From positions 8,224,846 to 8,288,845 of the forward strand of contig NC_060906.1 in NCBI RefSeq assembly GCF_014805685.1: a DNA stretch of 64,000 nt. The letters are read 5' to 3'. The translations under genes and the position numbers were made by a program. The notes under the pieces are model-generated. The model saw nothing but the letters and a program-made list of their open reading frames with translations, made no database searches and had not been told where the DNA came from. Below are positions 1 through 13,500 of this stretch, one piece after another. Source of the stretch: Silurus meridionalis. Taxonomy: Eukaryota > Chordata > Actinopteri > Siluriformes > Siluridae. Numbering within the stretch: the first letter of the stretch is position 1; every line of letters begins with the position of its first letter.

Positions 1-748
<748 letters not shown>

Positions 749-1095
749 TTCCCTGTCTCGAATTTAAATTTTAAAGTAGTTTATTGACAAAACAAATGAC
801 TACATATAAATTAATACATATATGTCTAAATAGAATAGAATAGAATAGAAAAAGACCGTGAAAGAAAGTGCAAATGTATCACAAATAATTGGGTTACAAT
901 AATTATGTAAATTACAATCTAATGAAATAAATCATATGTAGTCATAAAGTTAAATAGATCAGAGATGCAGAACCAATTCAATGGTTCTTTCACCTATAGA
1001 CAAACCATGCACGAGCTCAACTCTGTAATGAGTTCAATGTTAATTTGTTCTAATTTTCATGCTCAACAACTGGCTTCGGAATTTCCATAGAGAGA

Positions 1096-1098
<3 letters not shown>

Positions 1099-1161
<63 letters not shown>
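1099..1161. repeat. (AT)n microsatellite
   Basis: Pure AT alternation of about 31 units. Confidence 0.97.
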
Positions 1162-1162
<1 letters not shown>

Positions 1163-1164
1163 TT

Positions 1165-2010
1165 ATGTCCTTTATCCTTAATCTTGTAATTATTGTAATA
1201 CAGTATTTAGTATAAATGACTTCTAGTAATGAGCTTCCATATGCTTTTATCATAAGATAGTTATGTTTCCAACAGATTGGATCAACCTTACCTACACAAC
1301 ACAATAAAAAAATGAGCTGAACATCTGGAAAAAGATGTTATAAAGAATTGCCACAGTATGAAAGCCCATTTCTCCCAGTTATAAAATATATTTTTGGGTA
1401 TTGTGTTTTAAGTTAATGTTTTAGTGAACGTGTATCAGGATGTATTTATTGATAGAGACTTCAAAGCACCTCTGCAAGTCATTCTGGATGAAGGCATCTG
1501 CCAAATGCCATAAATATAAATGCCCTGCCATAATTCTAAAATGCGTGGAATCTTGACTTATGCCCGTTTTTGAATCTTGTAATTATTGTATGACAGTATT
1601 TAGAATGAATGACTTCTATTAATGAGCTTCCATATGGTTTTATCATAAGACTATATTTCATAATTGACATGAAACAATGACTTTTTTTTTTATTGAGCTT
1701 GTATTGAGTTTGTATGAGTAAACCTTTAGATATACAATATCTTAGATTTTTTTCTTATTTTCTTACCAGTAATTATATAAAAGAGTTATATGTTCTAAGG
1801 GTGGAACTGTTTATGTAGTCATAAAGTGTAATAGAAAATGTAATGTATTAGACAATTATTGTATGACAGTATTTAGAATAAATGACTTCTACTAATGAGC
1901 TTCCATATATTTTTATCATAGGACTATATTTTAGAATTGACATGAAAAGACTTTTTTTTTTTCCTCAAAACAATCCTATGATTACACCTTTAGATATACA
2001 ATATCTTGTC
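1165..2010. repeat. local three-copy direct repeat
   Basis: The block GTAATTATTGTA...CAGTATTTAG...AATGAGCTTCCATAT...TTTTATCATA occurs at about 1185-1260, 1575-1655 and 1850-1925. Copies 2 and 3 continue into the same downstream sequence (TTGACATGAAA, CCTTTAGATATACAATATCTT). Spacings are about 392 and 274 bp. No ORF. Confidence 0.8.
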
Positions 2011-5000
2011 ATAGTTATGACTAATGTCTCCTAATTATTATGTATTACCCCAAAATCAGGACATATGAACTTAACGGCTATATGATTGGCTGATTAGAAA
2101 ACTGCCCTGTGCATTCAGGTGTACAGATGATCCAATTAATGTGAATGGTGGGTGTATAGCACTATGGAGCATTATAAGAAACCTAAAGCCTAAACAACAT
2201 GCATATCACTGTTTGTAATTAAGACAATCCTCAGTGACATACAAAGTTTATTTAATAAATTCTGATTGATCAGTTCTATATCACCTACAATGCTATGTGA
2301 CTCCTTGCTGACAGAGGAAATGTGCTTGCTAAAGCTAAAGAAAGTGATTGATCTGTAGACTCTGTTCATACAGCTCTCATGATATCACCATTTTCACCAT
2401 CATGCTTGTCATTTCATGTACAACTAGGTCAAGTATCAAGTAACTTTGCCGTAACTCTGTAACGTTAAGATAAATGTTTTGCAGTCTCCACCTTTATTCT
2501 ATTCTCTTTAATATGACACTGAAAAAAGTCAGAACCATAACATTGTCTCTTTGTTTTATTCTTTTTTTTAATGCTATTAAACATGATTGTGACATTGCCC
2601 TAGAAATGTCCACCAGTGAAATCAACATGGCAGACAACCGCAGTTTTTCACAAGCAAACAAATGAACTGCAGAACCACATAACCCCTTCTAAATACCTCA
2701 ATAGAAACATATTTAATGCAATTCAGCACAGATTTGTCCTTTAACCACCATCATGTGGAGAGAGTGCATTATGCATGCCACAGGACAAACTCGAATAATT
2801 TATATTGACATAAAAAAAATTTATTTTTATATTTATGTTTTATATTTACTTCAAATATTAGTGTTCATTTGTTAGAAAATATGAAACAAACAGTGTTTGT
2901 ATTGTGTATTGTTCTATACAGTGTACAGGTCAAAACCCTGAGAGCAGGTCTTACTGTACATTCAGTGGTGGTGTTTAATGCATTTGGACACTCAGTGCTG
3001 TTATGAAATGTCCATATGACTTTGTTAGAAAGATGACACATGCTGGTCAATCATGCTGACAGGTTATGCTTATAAATAAAAATGTTATAAAAGTATTTTG
3101 TTTATCATTTTAACATGAGACGTATTTCATGTTGACAAGGGTGAACAGGAAAGTGCAAGCTCAGTAGTTGGACATTTGATTGGAAATATGTGAGTTTAGC
3201 CCTCGAGCTAGCTCCTTAACCTGCATCAGCTCTGTTGGATAAACAAGATAATTGTTAGCTGCTCTGGATAAGTGTGTCTGCCAAATGCCTTAAATGTAAT
3301 ATATCCTGATTTATATCATTGTTTTCTAGACACATGTGGCACAAGACCACATATGAGACGTATGCCAGTATATGTTAGCATTTAAATATGTGGGATTCCT
3401 GTGACAATGAGTATCAGATTTTTTACATTTGCTACACATGCAGATAGCGAAAATCCATATGCTGCATTAGCTGCAGCTGCTAGATACTACAATACGCAAA
3501 TAGCACAGCTTTTAAGATAACACATAGTTCTGTCTTTGCTCTGTCCTAGCTAGGATCTTGTAGGAACTTGTTTCACTCTTGTATTAGCATGTCTAATAGA
3601 GTTTGAAAGACTCCTGCTAGCACTTCTGCAAACAGTGCCAACCATTTAAAAACAACCGAGGCTTGGTTAGAAACAGGTGATCTTTGGTGTCTGAAAGCTG
3701 CCAGACAAATTTTCATCCATAAATGTCTATCAAGACCTCATCTTTGATAGAAATTGTCTGATGTTCTCCCGAACATGAGGCTGTTGATCACAATCTGTTT
3801 ACCACACTTGTGGTTTTCAAAAGAATGAGGCCACCTACCTTTAGCTTTTGTATGCAGTGAGGTATGATGGTCTTCCAATCGTGAATCTGCTTGACCCCAA
3901 ACTATGCACGTTGGATGAAATTTTGAAATGACCCAACCAGAAGAATTAGGACATAAATACCAGGTTTTAATGCTCTAAATCTAGTACTTAATTATACTCA
4001 ATTAGCATTAGAAATTCAAGCCTTAATACAATATTTCAAAGCCTAAATGGTCATAAATTGGTGGTGTAAAGTGTTTGAGTAAATGTACTTGTCATTTTTG
4101 TCTGCTGTCTAGTTTTACTGAGTATCAAAGATATAAGCAATGTTCACTCTCTACTCAACTACATTAATGATTCAATAGATATACTTTTTTCTCAACTATA
4201 TTTGAAATGACAACCACCATTACCAATTACATTTTTCACGGCAGCTTATTCGTTCTGCAGAAGAGTCAATTTTATTTCTCCATTGAATACTAATAGCTCT
4301 TCTACTTTGTGACATTATACTGTCAATGTTAATTAAAGATCCTTTTTCGAAAGATTGCTTTACTACTATGTCTTTTTTTTTACCATATTGTTGGATATTT
4401 GTTTCATTCTGGCATGTTAAAGAGGTTGTTGTGTTGATGGTTAATGCAGTGTTTCGGTGTACAATTTGATTTGTATTTTAGGAAATAAAATCTCACAGAT
4501 CAACTGTTTTTGGCTTGTCTCTAGTATGTCTTGGTGTTGAGGACTAGTGCATCTGTGAGCATACATTCAATACGAGTCAAATACTCAAGTACTGCTCAAA
4601 TCAGACAGTAAGCCCACTGCTCTTCAGCCTGAAGTGTTCATAACTCCAGCACTAACTTATATTTACAATTATAGACTGCAGGTAAATAAAATGACTCTCA
4701 CGTGGTGAAAGATCTGTTGCATTGGTCATAGACTTTTATAAAGGAGTTCACTCTGCCATAGCCCAAAGTGCATGGAAAACTTACTACTGGCTTTAATGAA
4801 GTGTGCTCTTCCTCTACCCTGTGGACGTGAGCCAAGGCTATGCTATACCTGTCACTGTTATATTTACAGTATGTGCTTTAGTGGGCTATGAAATTGTAAG
4901 CAATGTGAAGATGATGGATGCACAGAAACATATTTTAATTTCTTTCAGGCATGCTTTCTTTACTTCTGTAATTTTTACTAAAACCACAATATATTCTCAA

Positions 5001-5059
5001 GGAATGAAGGTTGTGAAAGGGACAGTGTTTAGCTGTCATATAGTATATGGCTAAACATT
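2011..5059. other. AT-rich intergenic, nothing recognised apart from the tail motif at 3258
   Basis: Only short chance ORFs (up to 83 codons at 4803-5054) without protein-like composition. Confidence 0.5.
3258..3300 (+). repeat. SINE-tail-like motif
   Basis: GCTGCTCTGGATAAGTGTGT then CTGCCAAATGCCTTAAATG is the very common teleost repeat tail. Weaker relatives are at 1478-1520 and 55287-55315. Confidence 0.5.
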
Positions 5060-5430
5060 TGTGGATCACACCTATATGTGTTTTTTTAAATATGCCATAC
5101 CAGACTTTGTCCCCTTTTTATATAACCTCTGTTCTTCTGGGAAGGATTTCCACTAGATTTTGGAATGGGATTGTAGGGATTTGCCCATTCAGCCACAAGC
5201 ACATTAGTGAAGTCAGGAACTGATGGTGGAACATATGCTGGGCAAGAAGGTCTGGCATACAATCAGCATTCCAATTCATTCCAAAAGCGATCATTAGGGT
5301 TGAGGTCAGGGTTCTGTGAAGGAACTTAAGTTCTTCCACACCAATCTTGGCAAGCTATATATTCATGGGTTCGCTTTGTGCCCAGAATGATCCTTGAACA
5401 GGCTTAGCCCTTTCAAAAACGGGAAATCTG
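5060..5430 (+). mobile_element. non-autonomous DNA transposon (family 4), copy 1
   Basis: Starts GATCACACCTATATGTG and continues with TTCTTCTGGGAAGGATTTCC and CAGCCACAAGCACATTAGTG. It is similar in order and content to 12493-12615 and 49805-50110, and to 45895-46215 in reverse. No open transposase is seen. Superfamily not assigned. Confidence 0.6.
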
Positions 5431-5969
5431 AGACATTATAAGCAAATCATTGCTAACAACATTGTGGTGAAAGGTTGGGGAATGCTCATCTATAGATATG
5501 AAGGTCAGGTGTAAACATACGTTTGTTCATATGATATTTTAAAGAGCTACACTACTTGTGTTATGGTCTACAGACGGAGAGATGTCGGCTTTGTATTTAG
5601 ACATACGCAGGCCGATGTTCGAAAAATTGTGTGGAAGATTCTCAGCGTGATTCTTTTTTCATTTTCACTTGACAGCAGATAAATCGAGTGAAATAGCAAA
5701 AGTGGGGCATATTATATGTTGCATTCCTAATGAACATTGAGAGAGCTCCAAGATCCTTGACTTAAAACCTGACTGTCTTTATTCTATAAGAATATTGTCT
5801 CTTCAATTTCAATTTCAATTTTCAAAGATCTCTATGTAGAGGTCTATATGGACTGGGACAAGATGGTTTTTAGTCAAGCTGTTTAAACAATCGTTGATAA
5901 TTATTTAAATTGACCTCTTTGCTGTGAGCATCTAAACATATTATCTTCCATGTCCTGTAGCTTTCAAGA

Positions 5970-6690
5970 TGATTAGATTAGATTAAACTTTATTGTCCTT
6001 GTGCAAGGTACATTTACAGAGCCAATGAAATGTAGTTAGCATCTAACCAGAAGTGCATAAGTGTCCTATTTACAATAAATAAGAGTAAGATATTGTGTGA
6101 GTAAGAGTAAGATAGTGTATGAGGTCCATATATACAGGGATTAGGGTGATTATTGTACAGAAGGTGCAGTAGGTAATAATATATGTGTATATATAGTAAT
6201 ATACAATATAGTGTGCAAAGATTATGCATAGGCAGACATGTCAGAAGATATGAATCTGATTGAATATACTTAACTAACATAATATAGTTATGTATAAGTA
6301 TTAATGTATGTATGATACAGTATATAAAGTGTAAATATGGGTGGAATGTACAGTAGTGCAAATGTTATGGATGGGCACTTTTTAAGTCTTCTTAAAAAAA
6401 ACAGGTTCTGTTGTGCCTTCCTGATCAGGATAGAAGAGTTCAGAGACCAGGTGAGATCCTCAGAGATGTGGACTCCAAGGAACTTAAAGCTGGGTACAGC
6501 CTCAACAGCAGCAGCATTGATGTGAATGGGAACGTGAGTGTGATTGCCGAATAAAGTACCGTGGAAATGGCATCCTCGATTGACCTATTTGGGCGATAGG
6601 CAAATTGGTATGGGTTCAGAGTTGGTGGCAGACAGGCTTTAAAGTGGGTGAGGACAATTTCGGTATACAAGACCATATAACTGCAAGATA
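5970..6690 (-). mobile_element. 3' fragment of an L2-type LINE with internal deletion
   Basis: The 3' end on the minus strand is ...GGACAATAAAGTTTAATCTA with ATCTA tail units, like the big LINE at 56591. Further in are the segments coding for the C-terminal domain, and at 6676-6590 VLTHFKACLPPTLNPYQFAY, the same RT region as in the large copy. Intervening RT sequence is deleted (6520-6590 joins distant parts). Confidence 0.8.
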
Positions 6691-6959
6691 TGTTCTGGAC
6701 ATGGTATGGAACACTCTGCAGGTGGATAAACCCATGGACATATAGTTATATATATATAACTAGAATGGTATCACACTGTTTTGCACATTTGTGACGGCTT
6801 GGGAAAAGTGTTCCAGGATGTTCCATCAAATAGTGAGAGCAGTCATCACCTTAAGTATACCATTGTGTCTTAATGTGGGATACAGTACAGTACAATTGTG
6901 GGTCACTACACCACATTTTAGGCAACACCAAAAAGTGTGGTTTGTGGCATCACCTCTGG

Positions 6960-7260
6960 GCAGGAAAGTCTCTAGGTTACCTATGTAACCCCGGTTCCGT
7001 CTACATGGGCTGGTCTACAAGGGTAGGCATTGCAGATATCTTGAGGGACAATCCAGAAGACAAGGCTTCAGTGGCTACCAAACTCCAAGTGGAGTGAGCT
7101 CTGAGCCCAAAAGGTGCAGGGAGACCAGAGGACACATAAGAGGATGACATAGCATCCACAATCCACCTGCTGAGGGTCTGCTTGTTCGCAGAGAGTCCCA
7201 GCACTGTGCCAACCGGCCTGTTAACTGGGTCTAATTGGTGACCTAACTGGTGCACTACAG
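6960..7260 (-). mobile_element. DIRS-type tyrosine-recombinase fragment
   Basis: The minus strand encodes SANKQTLSRWIVDAMSSSYV and then PAPFGLRAHSTWSLVATEAL. The order W-I-V-D-A ... R-A-H-S-T is the C-terminal core of DIRS tyrosine recombinases, with the RxHxT-type catalytic block; the usual Arg after RAHST is Trp here. The catalytic tyrosine segment is lost by a frame change. It ends at the AGGTTACCTATGTAACCCCG motif (6973-6992), the usual inverted-terminal sequence. Confidence 0.7.
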
Positions 7261-7660
7261 AGGGAAAAGCGTAGAGCCTTGGCCATGTTTATACCATGGC
7301 GTCCAGCCCAAGAGGGGCTGGTTGAGTAAGGGAGAACCAGAGGGAACAGTGCGACGTCTCTTGAGTCACAAACAGGTCTATTTGTTCTCTGTAAAGTCTT
7401 TTCCATATGTGCTTCACTTTTGGATGGAGCCTTCATTCCCTGGGCCTTGGCCTTTGCCTCGAATGGGTGTCTGCTCCTTGATTCAAACACCCTGGGATGT
7501 ATACTACCCTCAGCGAGAGCAGCCTTCTTTGGGCCCACAGGAGGATCTGTTGTGCCAGCTTGTAAAGGAGGCGAAAGTACATAACCCCCTATTGGTTGAT
7601 GTAAGAGACCACCGATGTGTTATCTGTATGTATCAGTTGAGCCTCATTCGTAGTGATATC
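7261..7660 (-). mobile_element. probable continuation of the DIRS-type fragment
   Basis: GC-richer than its surroundings and contiguous with the recombinase piece. An open minus-strand stretch of 105 codons (7538-7221) shows no motif I can name. Assigned by context only. Confidence 0.35.
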
Positions 7661-8019
7661 AGATTGTAAAACACTCCAGAATGTAGAAACTGAGACTTTT
7701 CTTTCATACAAAAATGTGTGGCAAAGAACCCTCTAAGAACACACACAATATGGTGTGAAATGCTCACAATCTGTTGTAACAACAATTTCTGCTTAGAAGA
7801 AGAAACAGATCCATAGAACAGATCTTAAAATGTCCCTTAACCAAAAGACAACACAAACCCATCAGGGAAAAAGAAGTACAGGCAGATGTACAGAAGAAAC
7901 AGCTCATATAATGTAAGTTCACAATATTTTAGAAACACAGGCATCCCTTGTGAGACCAATAGAAAAACACACAAACATTGAACAATGCCTATACTGTCAT
8001 AGGGAAAACACTGGAGGCT

Positions 8020-8590
8020 TTTATTCAGTTAAAATGTTTCACATTGTCAGTTTTTCTTTTACATTTAATAACAATATTACCTGCAATACACTTAATTTCC
8101 TAGTTTGCTGACACAAGAACTTTAAGGAAATCTATTACAAATTATACATTGGCAGGATGATGGGTTTGGATCATTCCTTGGTGAATGCAGCGTCATTTTA
8201 TATACCCCCACAGTCAAACATGAAGATGGAAGCTTAATGATTTGAGGTTGTTTTAGAGGGAACGTTAGACTTATTCTGATTGAAAGAAAAGCTGAACCAA
8301 CACGAACCAATCTGGAGGCGACTTATTGAAACCGACTTCACCATACAACAGCTGTAACTGATCTGGGATGAACTGTATCACAAAATCAGAACAAAATCTC
8401 CAATTAGTGAAGAACACCATTGGCATGTTTTATTCACATCTGCACATTTATATACATTTGTTTGGTCAAAGTAGATCTTCACACTATTAAAATTACTGAG
8501 TTTGTTACATAGAAACAAAAGGAACAATCATGTGATTTTAAAAAACCAACAAAAGTCTAGGTGTTTCCATACTTTTAACCAGATGATGAT
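8020..8590 (+). mobile_element. degraded Tc1-like fragment
   Basis: CAGTCAAACATGAAGATGGA, then AGCTTAATGATTTGAGGTTG matches the Tc1 transposase segment encoding VKHGGGSIMVWGC, with many substitutions. AGGTGTTTCCATACTTTTAA at 8559-8578 resembles a Tc1-type terminus. No open frame. Confidence 0.55.
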
Positions 8591-8650
8591 CTACTGTATA
8601 GTAGTTGTTTTTTTTCAGAAAAGTGCAACTTAGCACAGCAATTATATAGT

Positions 8651-8667
8651 TCTCTCTCTCTCGCTCG

Positions 8668-8721
<54 letters not shown>
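8651..8721. repeat. compound (TC)n(AC)n microsatellite
   Basis: A TC run with two CG interruptions joins an AC run of about 20 units. Confidence 0.95.
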
Positions 8722-8722
<1 letters not shown>

Positions 8723-8769
8723 CAATAATTCAATACAAAAAAGTAAAACTTGTATATTATATAAATTCA

Positions 8770-9170
8770 TCATACAGACTGATATAATTCAAGAGTTTAT
8801 TTTTTTTAATTTTGATGATTATGGCTTACATCTAATGAAAACCCAAAATTGAGTATATCAGAAAATGAGAATATTGTGAAAAAGTTCAATATTGGAGACT
8901 CGTTGTGTCACACTCTAATCAACTGATTAAATTCAAACACCTGCAAAGGTTTTCTGAGCCTTTAAATGGTGTCTCAGTCTGGTTCAGGCTACACAATCAT
9001 GGAGGAAGACTGCTGACTTGACAGTTGTCCAGAAGACGATCAATGACACCCTGCACATGGAGGGTAAGACACAAAAGGTCATCGCTAAAGAAGCTGCTGT
9101 TCACTCTGCGTTTCAACTAAAGACAATCATCAAGCTCTATATATGCTTGCTGACAGACTCATTAAAAAAA
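8770..9170 (+). mobile_element. 5' half of a Tc1-like transposon
   Basis: AATGAAAACCCAAAATTGAG, TCAGTCTGGTTCAGGCTACA and the start of a transposase: TADLTVVQKTINDTLH...GKTQKVIAKEA (HTH domain; 9005-9100). It stops abruptly at the A-run near 9164. A truncated copy of a common fish Tc1 family. Confidence 0.75.
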
Positions 9171-9399
9171 AAAAAACTCAATTGTCTACCCTGTATAGAC
9201 AACAACAAAAAAATGTAGTGGATAAAGAGTAGAAATGACCATCAAAATCTTTAAACAGCAATTTTTCTGCCACCACAAAACAAATACTGCTGTTAAGCAG
9301 CTTAAAGAAAAAGAAAAACAAAAAAAAGGCAACAAATAATAAGAAAAAGATTTTATATACATGTATCAAACGTAAAAAATAGTAGAAATGTGATTGATA

Positions 9400-9404
<5 letters not shown>

Positions 9405-9441
<37 letters not shown>
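9405..9441. repeat. (TA)n microsatellite
   Basis: Pure TA alternation. Confidence 0.95.
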
Positions 9442-9447
<6 letters not shown>

Positions 9448-10013
9448 ATACGTAGTAAATCTTTGAAAACACGTGAACCATTGCATCATTAATTAATAAA
9501 CAGAAAACAAAACCTTGATGTTTCCCCCCCGAAAGTTATACAATCAGCTGCTCTACACATTCCATCGTGATAAAAAACGAGTGTGAAATTTGGACCGGAG
9601 AACCTTGTGTCAAACTGGGGGTGAAAAGACGACAAGGCTCAAAGTCACTCTTGTGGAACCTGGAGCGAATAATCTCCATAAATTATTGCGTATCGCATTA
9701 CCGCAGGGTAAATACTCTGCCTGGGTCTGTTCTCTATGCTAAATAATTCATAAGGGAAATGGGGGGAAAACTGCACATGGATACAACGGTTGTTCTCTCT
9801 GTTTAACAGAATTGTCACAGCTATGCATGCTGCATAAGCACCCCACAGAGCTGCCTAATTATTGTGTAGTGTCAGAGCTTCTTGAGACTTTAAAAAAATA
9901 CTGCATTTCAGCACAGCGTTGATGAAATCGGTCAAACAAAAAAGTTTGATAATCGCTCATGGTGTTATGCAAAATTACAATTGATGGCATATGCTGTAGA
10001 GTATATACATTTT

Positions 10014-10019
10014 TTTATT
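10014..10019 (-). terminator. candidate gorab poly(A) signal AATAAA
   Basis: AATAAA on the minus strand about 190 nt past the gorab stop codon. It is the nearest canonical hexamer noticed downstream of the CA tract. Use in vivo is inferred. Confidence 0.4.
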
Positions 10020-10132
10020 ATTATATCGATAAAACCTTTATCCGGCACCCAATTTCTTCTTTTCCCCTCCACCAGAATAAATACTACTACGATCATTACT
10101 AATAGTTCAATTGTACTTCCATATTATCGATG

Positions 10133-10134
<2 letters not shown>

Positions 10135-10190
<56 letters not shown>
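10135..10190. repeat. (GT)28 microsatellite in gorab 3' UTR
   Basis: An uninterrupted GT run on the plus strand. In the gorab transcript it is a (CA)n tract starting about 14 nt after the stop codon. Confidence 0.95.
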
Positions 10191-10194
<4 letters not shown>

Positions 10195-10204
10195 AAGAAT
10201 GAGT

Positions 10205-10592
10205 TTAGCCCTCAGCACTCGCCGTCGCTCGGAGCATTTCCTTCTTCTGCCCTTCGCTTGTCACGCTCACTGCGTTCCCTGTATTAATATTTGTGCAGTC
10301 TGTTTGAATCGGACTGTCACTTTGGATTTCAGTCTTGCTGACCGGCATGGTGTGGGCGGGGTTTTCTCTCTGGCCACACCCCTCCTCCAGGTCCGCCTTG
10401 GACTGCGCCGGCTCCTGCTCCGTGTTAAGCTCCAGCTGCAGCATTAGCTCCTCCAGTTTACATGCCTTGCGCAGCTCGTTCTGCTGGATGATGGCACAGA
10501 GGTGCTCGGTCAGCTGCTCCTTAGACTCGGTCTTCTTGTGCAGGTCGAGCTTGGCTGCCACGTACTCGGCCTCGGCCTTTTCCAACCGCTTC
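10205..10592 (-). CDS. gorab: gorab terminal coding exon 5
   Basis: The acceptor is GTTCAG. The exon opens with [16 protein letters not shown], nearly identical to mammalian GORAB, and ends at TAA (10207-10205). The last ~80 residues are low-conservation acidic/polar tail. Confidence 0.93.
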
Positions 10593-13500
10593 CTGAACAG
10601 TTAACAACATTAGAACTTCAAGGAATGTAGTAATACAAAGGAGGCAATGGAATGAATTTGTAATTAGTGTTCAGATTCAAAATTGATCAAAAAGTGTCTA
10701 ATAATAGATTCGGGCGTACGGTGACTGATGGACCGAAACGACCTCACTTTCTCTCTTAGCTGTATGTATATGATAAACAATATAAAGCTGATCTGAATAA
10801 ATAGACAAGTGAAGGCCTTTCAATAGATTGTTGGCCTTGATGGACTAAACGGATTCGGGTGCTCGGTTTGACTGAGATTAAATGATATTTAAAAAGATAA
10901 GTCTTACTTGTGCTGTTTGAAACAAAAGGCAACAAATAGTATCATTTCAATTCATATTTGTTGCTTTTCATTTTCGACAATCAACTATAATGTAAAACTT
11001 GCAGGCAAATACACAAACGTATAGATATACAGGGTGGAGGAGGGAAATGGGACATTTTGGAACGACCTCGTTTTGAACCCCTTTGCCATTAGTTATAACG
11101 GAGCAGTGGAGCGGTGACAACGGGATTCACTGTGAACGCCTTTTATAATATTGCTGTCATGAGGAACTCGGTAACGATGTTGAAATACCTTCGAGCAGCA
11201 CTCACACTATCTAGATTCTTGTAAAAGGCTTTGAGGTGAACGCTCGCTGCGCACCACTCCACTGCTCCATATTAACTTCTAGAAAAGGGTCCTAAACCAG
11301 GTCGCACTGCTTCTAAACAATAACCCACAACCCGGGGACACTCTCCTAGTTCCACAAGTTCCCGCTTCCCTGCATTATCCAAATAACCCCCAAAGTGCAC
11401 GTACACTTACGTGTCAGTAATAAAAGTATAACTGAGACAGTGTGTACGTGGACACTAGTATCAAGCACTGGAATCAACCAGCTGCAATCACACTAATCGA
11501 ATCCTCTTCCACTTAAACTTGAATCACATGTTAAAAGCACACGTCCTGAACCCACTTCACAGGTTGAACAAAAATAGGATGCGATACCATGCGATAGAAT
11601 ACTCCAGACTGGCCTGCTCGATCAGACTCCTCAGGACACCGATATCGGTAGACACGGCATCATCCAGAACCTGAAGCTCCTTTTGAATTTTCTTCAGTTT
11701 CAACACTTCGGCTTGCGTCTGCTTCGACCTGTAGAAACACGCGGTTCCGGTTTTAACAGCGCAACTACGACACGGTAGAACTTGAATGAAAGGAAGACCT
11801 TCGAGGGGTTAACCGTACTTTTCAGCAATGGTCTTAGCGAGGAGGGCTTTGGTTCTTTTATTCTTCTCTTCCATGATTCGCTGCTCCCATTGGAGGTGCT
11901 GCAGACGGGTCTTCTCTCGTCTAGAGCGAATAAAAATGAAATGGAAGGTAGCGAGTTATCAGGTGCTAACATTAATGACATTTGTTAGATGCCCCTTTCA
12001 GAGCAATTTACATCTCATTTATAACCTTATATCATTTATGAGGGTTTTCCCCCGAAAAGGACGTCACTATTTATTATTTTCATATTAACCATATAAAATA
12101 TACGCTTATTAACACATTAAAAAGTATGTGGTTTTAACATTAGTAAGAAATCACCTTATTATTGGTGGATAATTCATTCATTTATTACATATTTGCATGC
12201 ATAAGTGTAAATAACACGAAATACTCTATTAGCTCAAATCCCTGGTGGTCTAGTGGTTAGGATGCGGCGCTCTCACCGATGCGGCCCGGGTTCAATCCCC
12301 GGTCAGGGAACCAACCCCAGCCATTAGGGTTGCACAAGCCTTAGTGCCAGTCCCAAGCCCGGATAAATGGGGAGGGTTGCATTAGGAAGGGCATCCAGTG
12401 TAAAAACCTGTGCCAAATCAAACATGCGGATGGTCCGCTGTGGCGACCCCTAATGGGAGAAGCCGAAAGAAAGTTTATTATATAAGCTCAAAAGTTAATG
12501 GACACCTGACCATCACACCTATATGTGCTTACTGGACATCCCGTTCCACGTTTGCTCTTATAATAATCTCCACTCTTCTGGGAATGAGAGCTTATTTTTG
12601 GGGGATAGAACCACACATAAAATGTGTCTTTCAAATAATGAAAATGACTATGTATGCAGAATTGTCTATTGTTTACACTTTGGTACACATTGTTTACTGT
12701 TTTACTGTCTACTGCCATAAGGATTTTCTTTGTATATACATTTTTCTCTTTGTTTACATACATATCTTTATATATCCTTTATATCTTATATTTTATTTTA
12801 TATAGTTTTTATACTTTATTTATCTGCTTCTTTTCTTTCTCCCCACCCTATTCCCCTCTTGCCGGACCGTCGTATAAAGCATTTCACTGCATGTCGTACC
12901 CTGTATGTATGTGAATGTGATGAATAAAATTTGAGTTTGATTTGATTTGAGAATTATGCACATTTATTCAAGGATGCCTCTGCATCTAGGTTTCTGGAAA
13001 GCTTTCAAAGATGATGATCAGGAATCAGAAAGCGATTTCACAATTGAAAGAGATTTTTTTTGTTTGTGTGTTTTAAATAACCCTCTTCAACAGTAGTGTC
13101 TAACTTCAATTTGCCTAAATCTGATGTGTTCACCAGAAACCACCCCTGCATTAGACTTACTAACAATTCCACTTCCTGTTTGTCCAGTTCCTTCACTGCT
13201 GCAGGATCTTCAGGGTTGGGTGTCACAGAGTCGGGTTCCGCCTGTTTTATATCTTGCTTTGGTAATATGTCCGGATTAGTTGGGCATGAAGCTGGTGGTG
13301 TGGGTGGAGGTGGAGGAGCTGGTTGTAGCTGCTGCTCAGGAGGCAGCGGAGAGTCGACAAGAGTCGCTTTCTGTTTGGCGGCCATCTGTAGCGCTTTCTC
13401 CCGCTGCAGCTGCTGCCTGCTCCGGTTAGTAGGAGCGGATCTCCTGCCGCGGCCCAGTGAAGCCATAACATTCTCATCTGACCAACAAAGAACGTATAGT

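Noticed and set aside
6740..6770. Perfect short palindrome near ATAGTTATATATATATAACTA as a regulatory site
   Set aside because: AT-only palindromes of this length are expected often in such AT-rich sequence.
12239..12310. A functional tRNA-Glu gene
   Set aside because: The tRNA-like part runs directly into a SINE body and is bracketed with it by one target duplication; the substitutions (for example in the B-box region) also differ from the functional gene.
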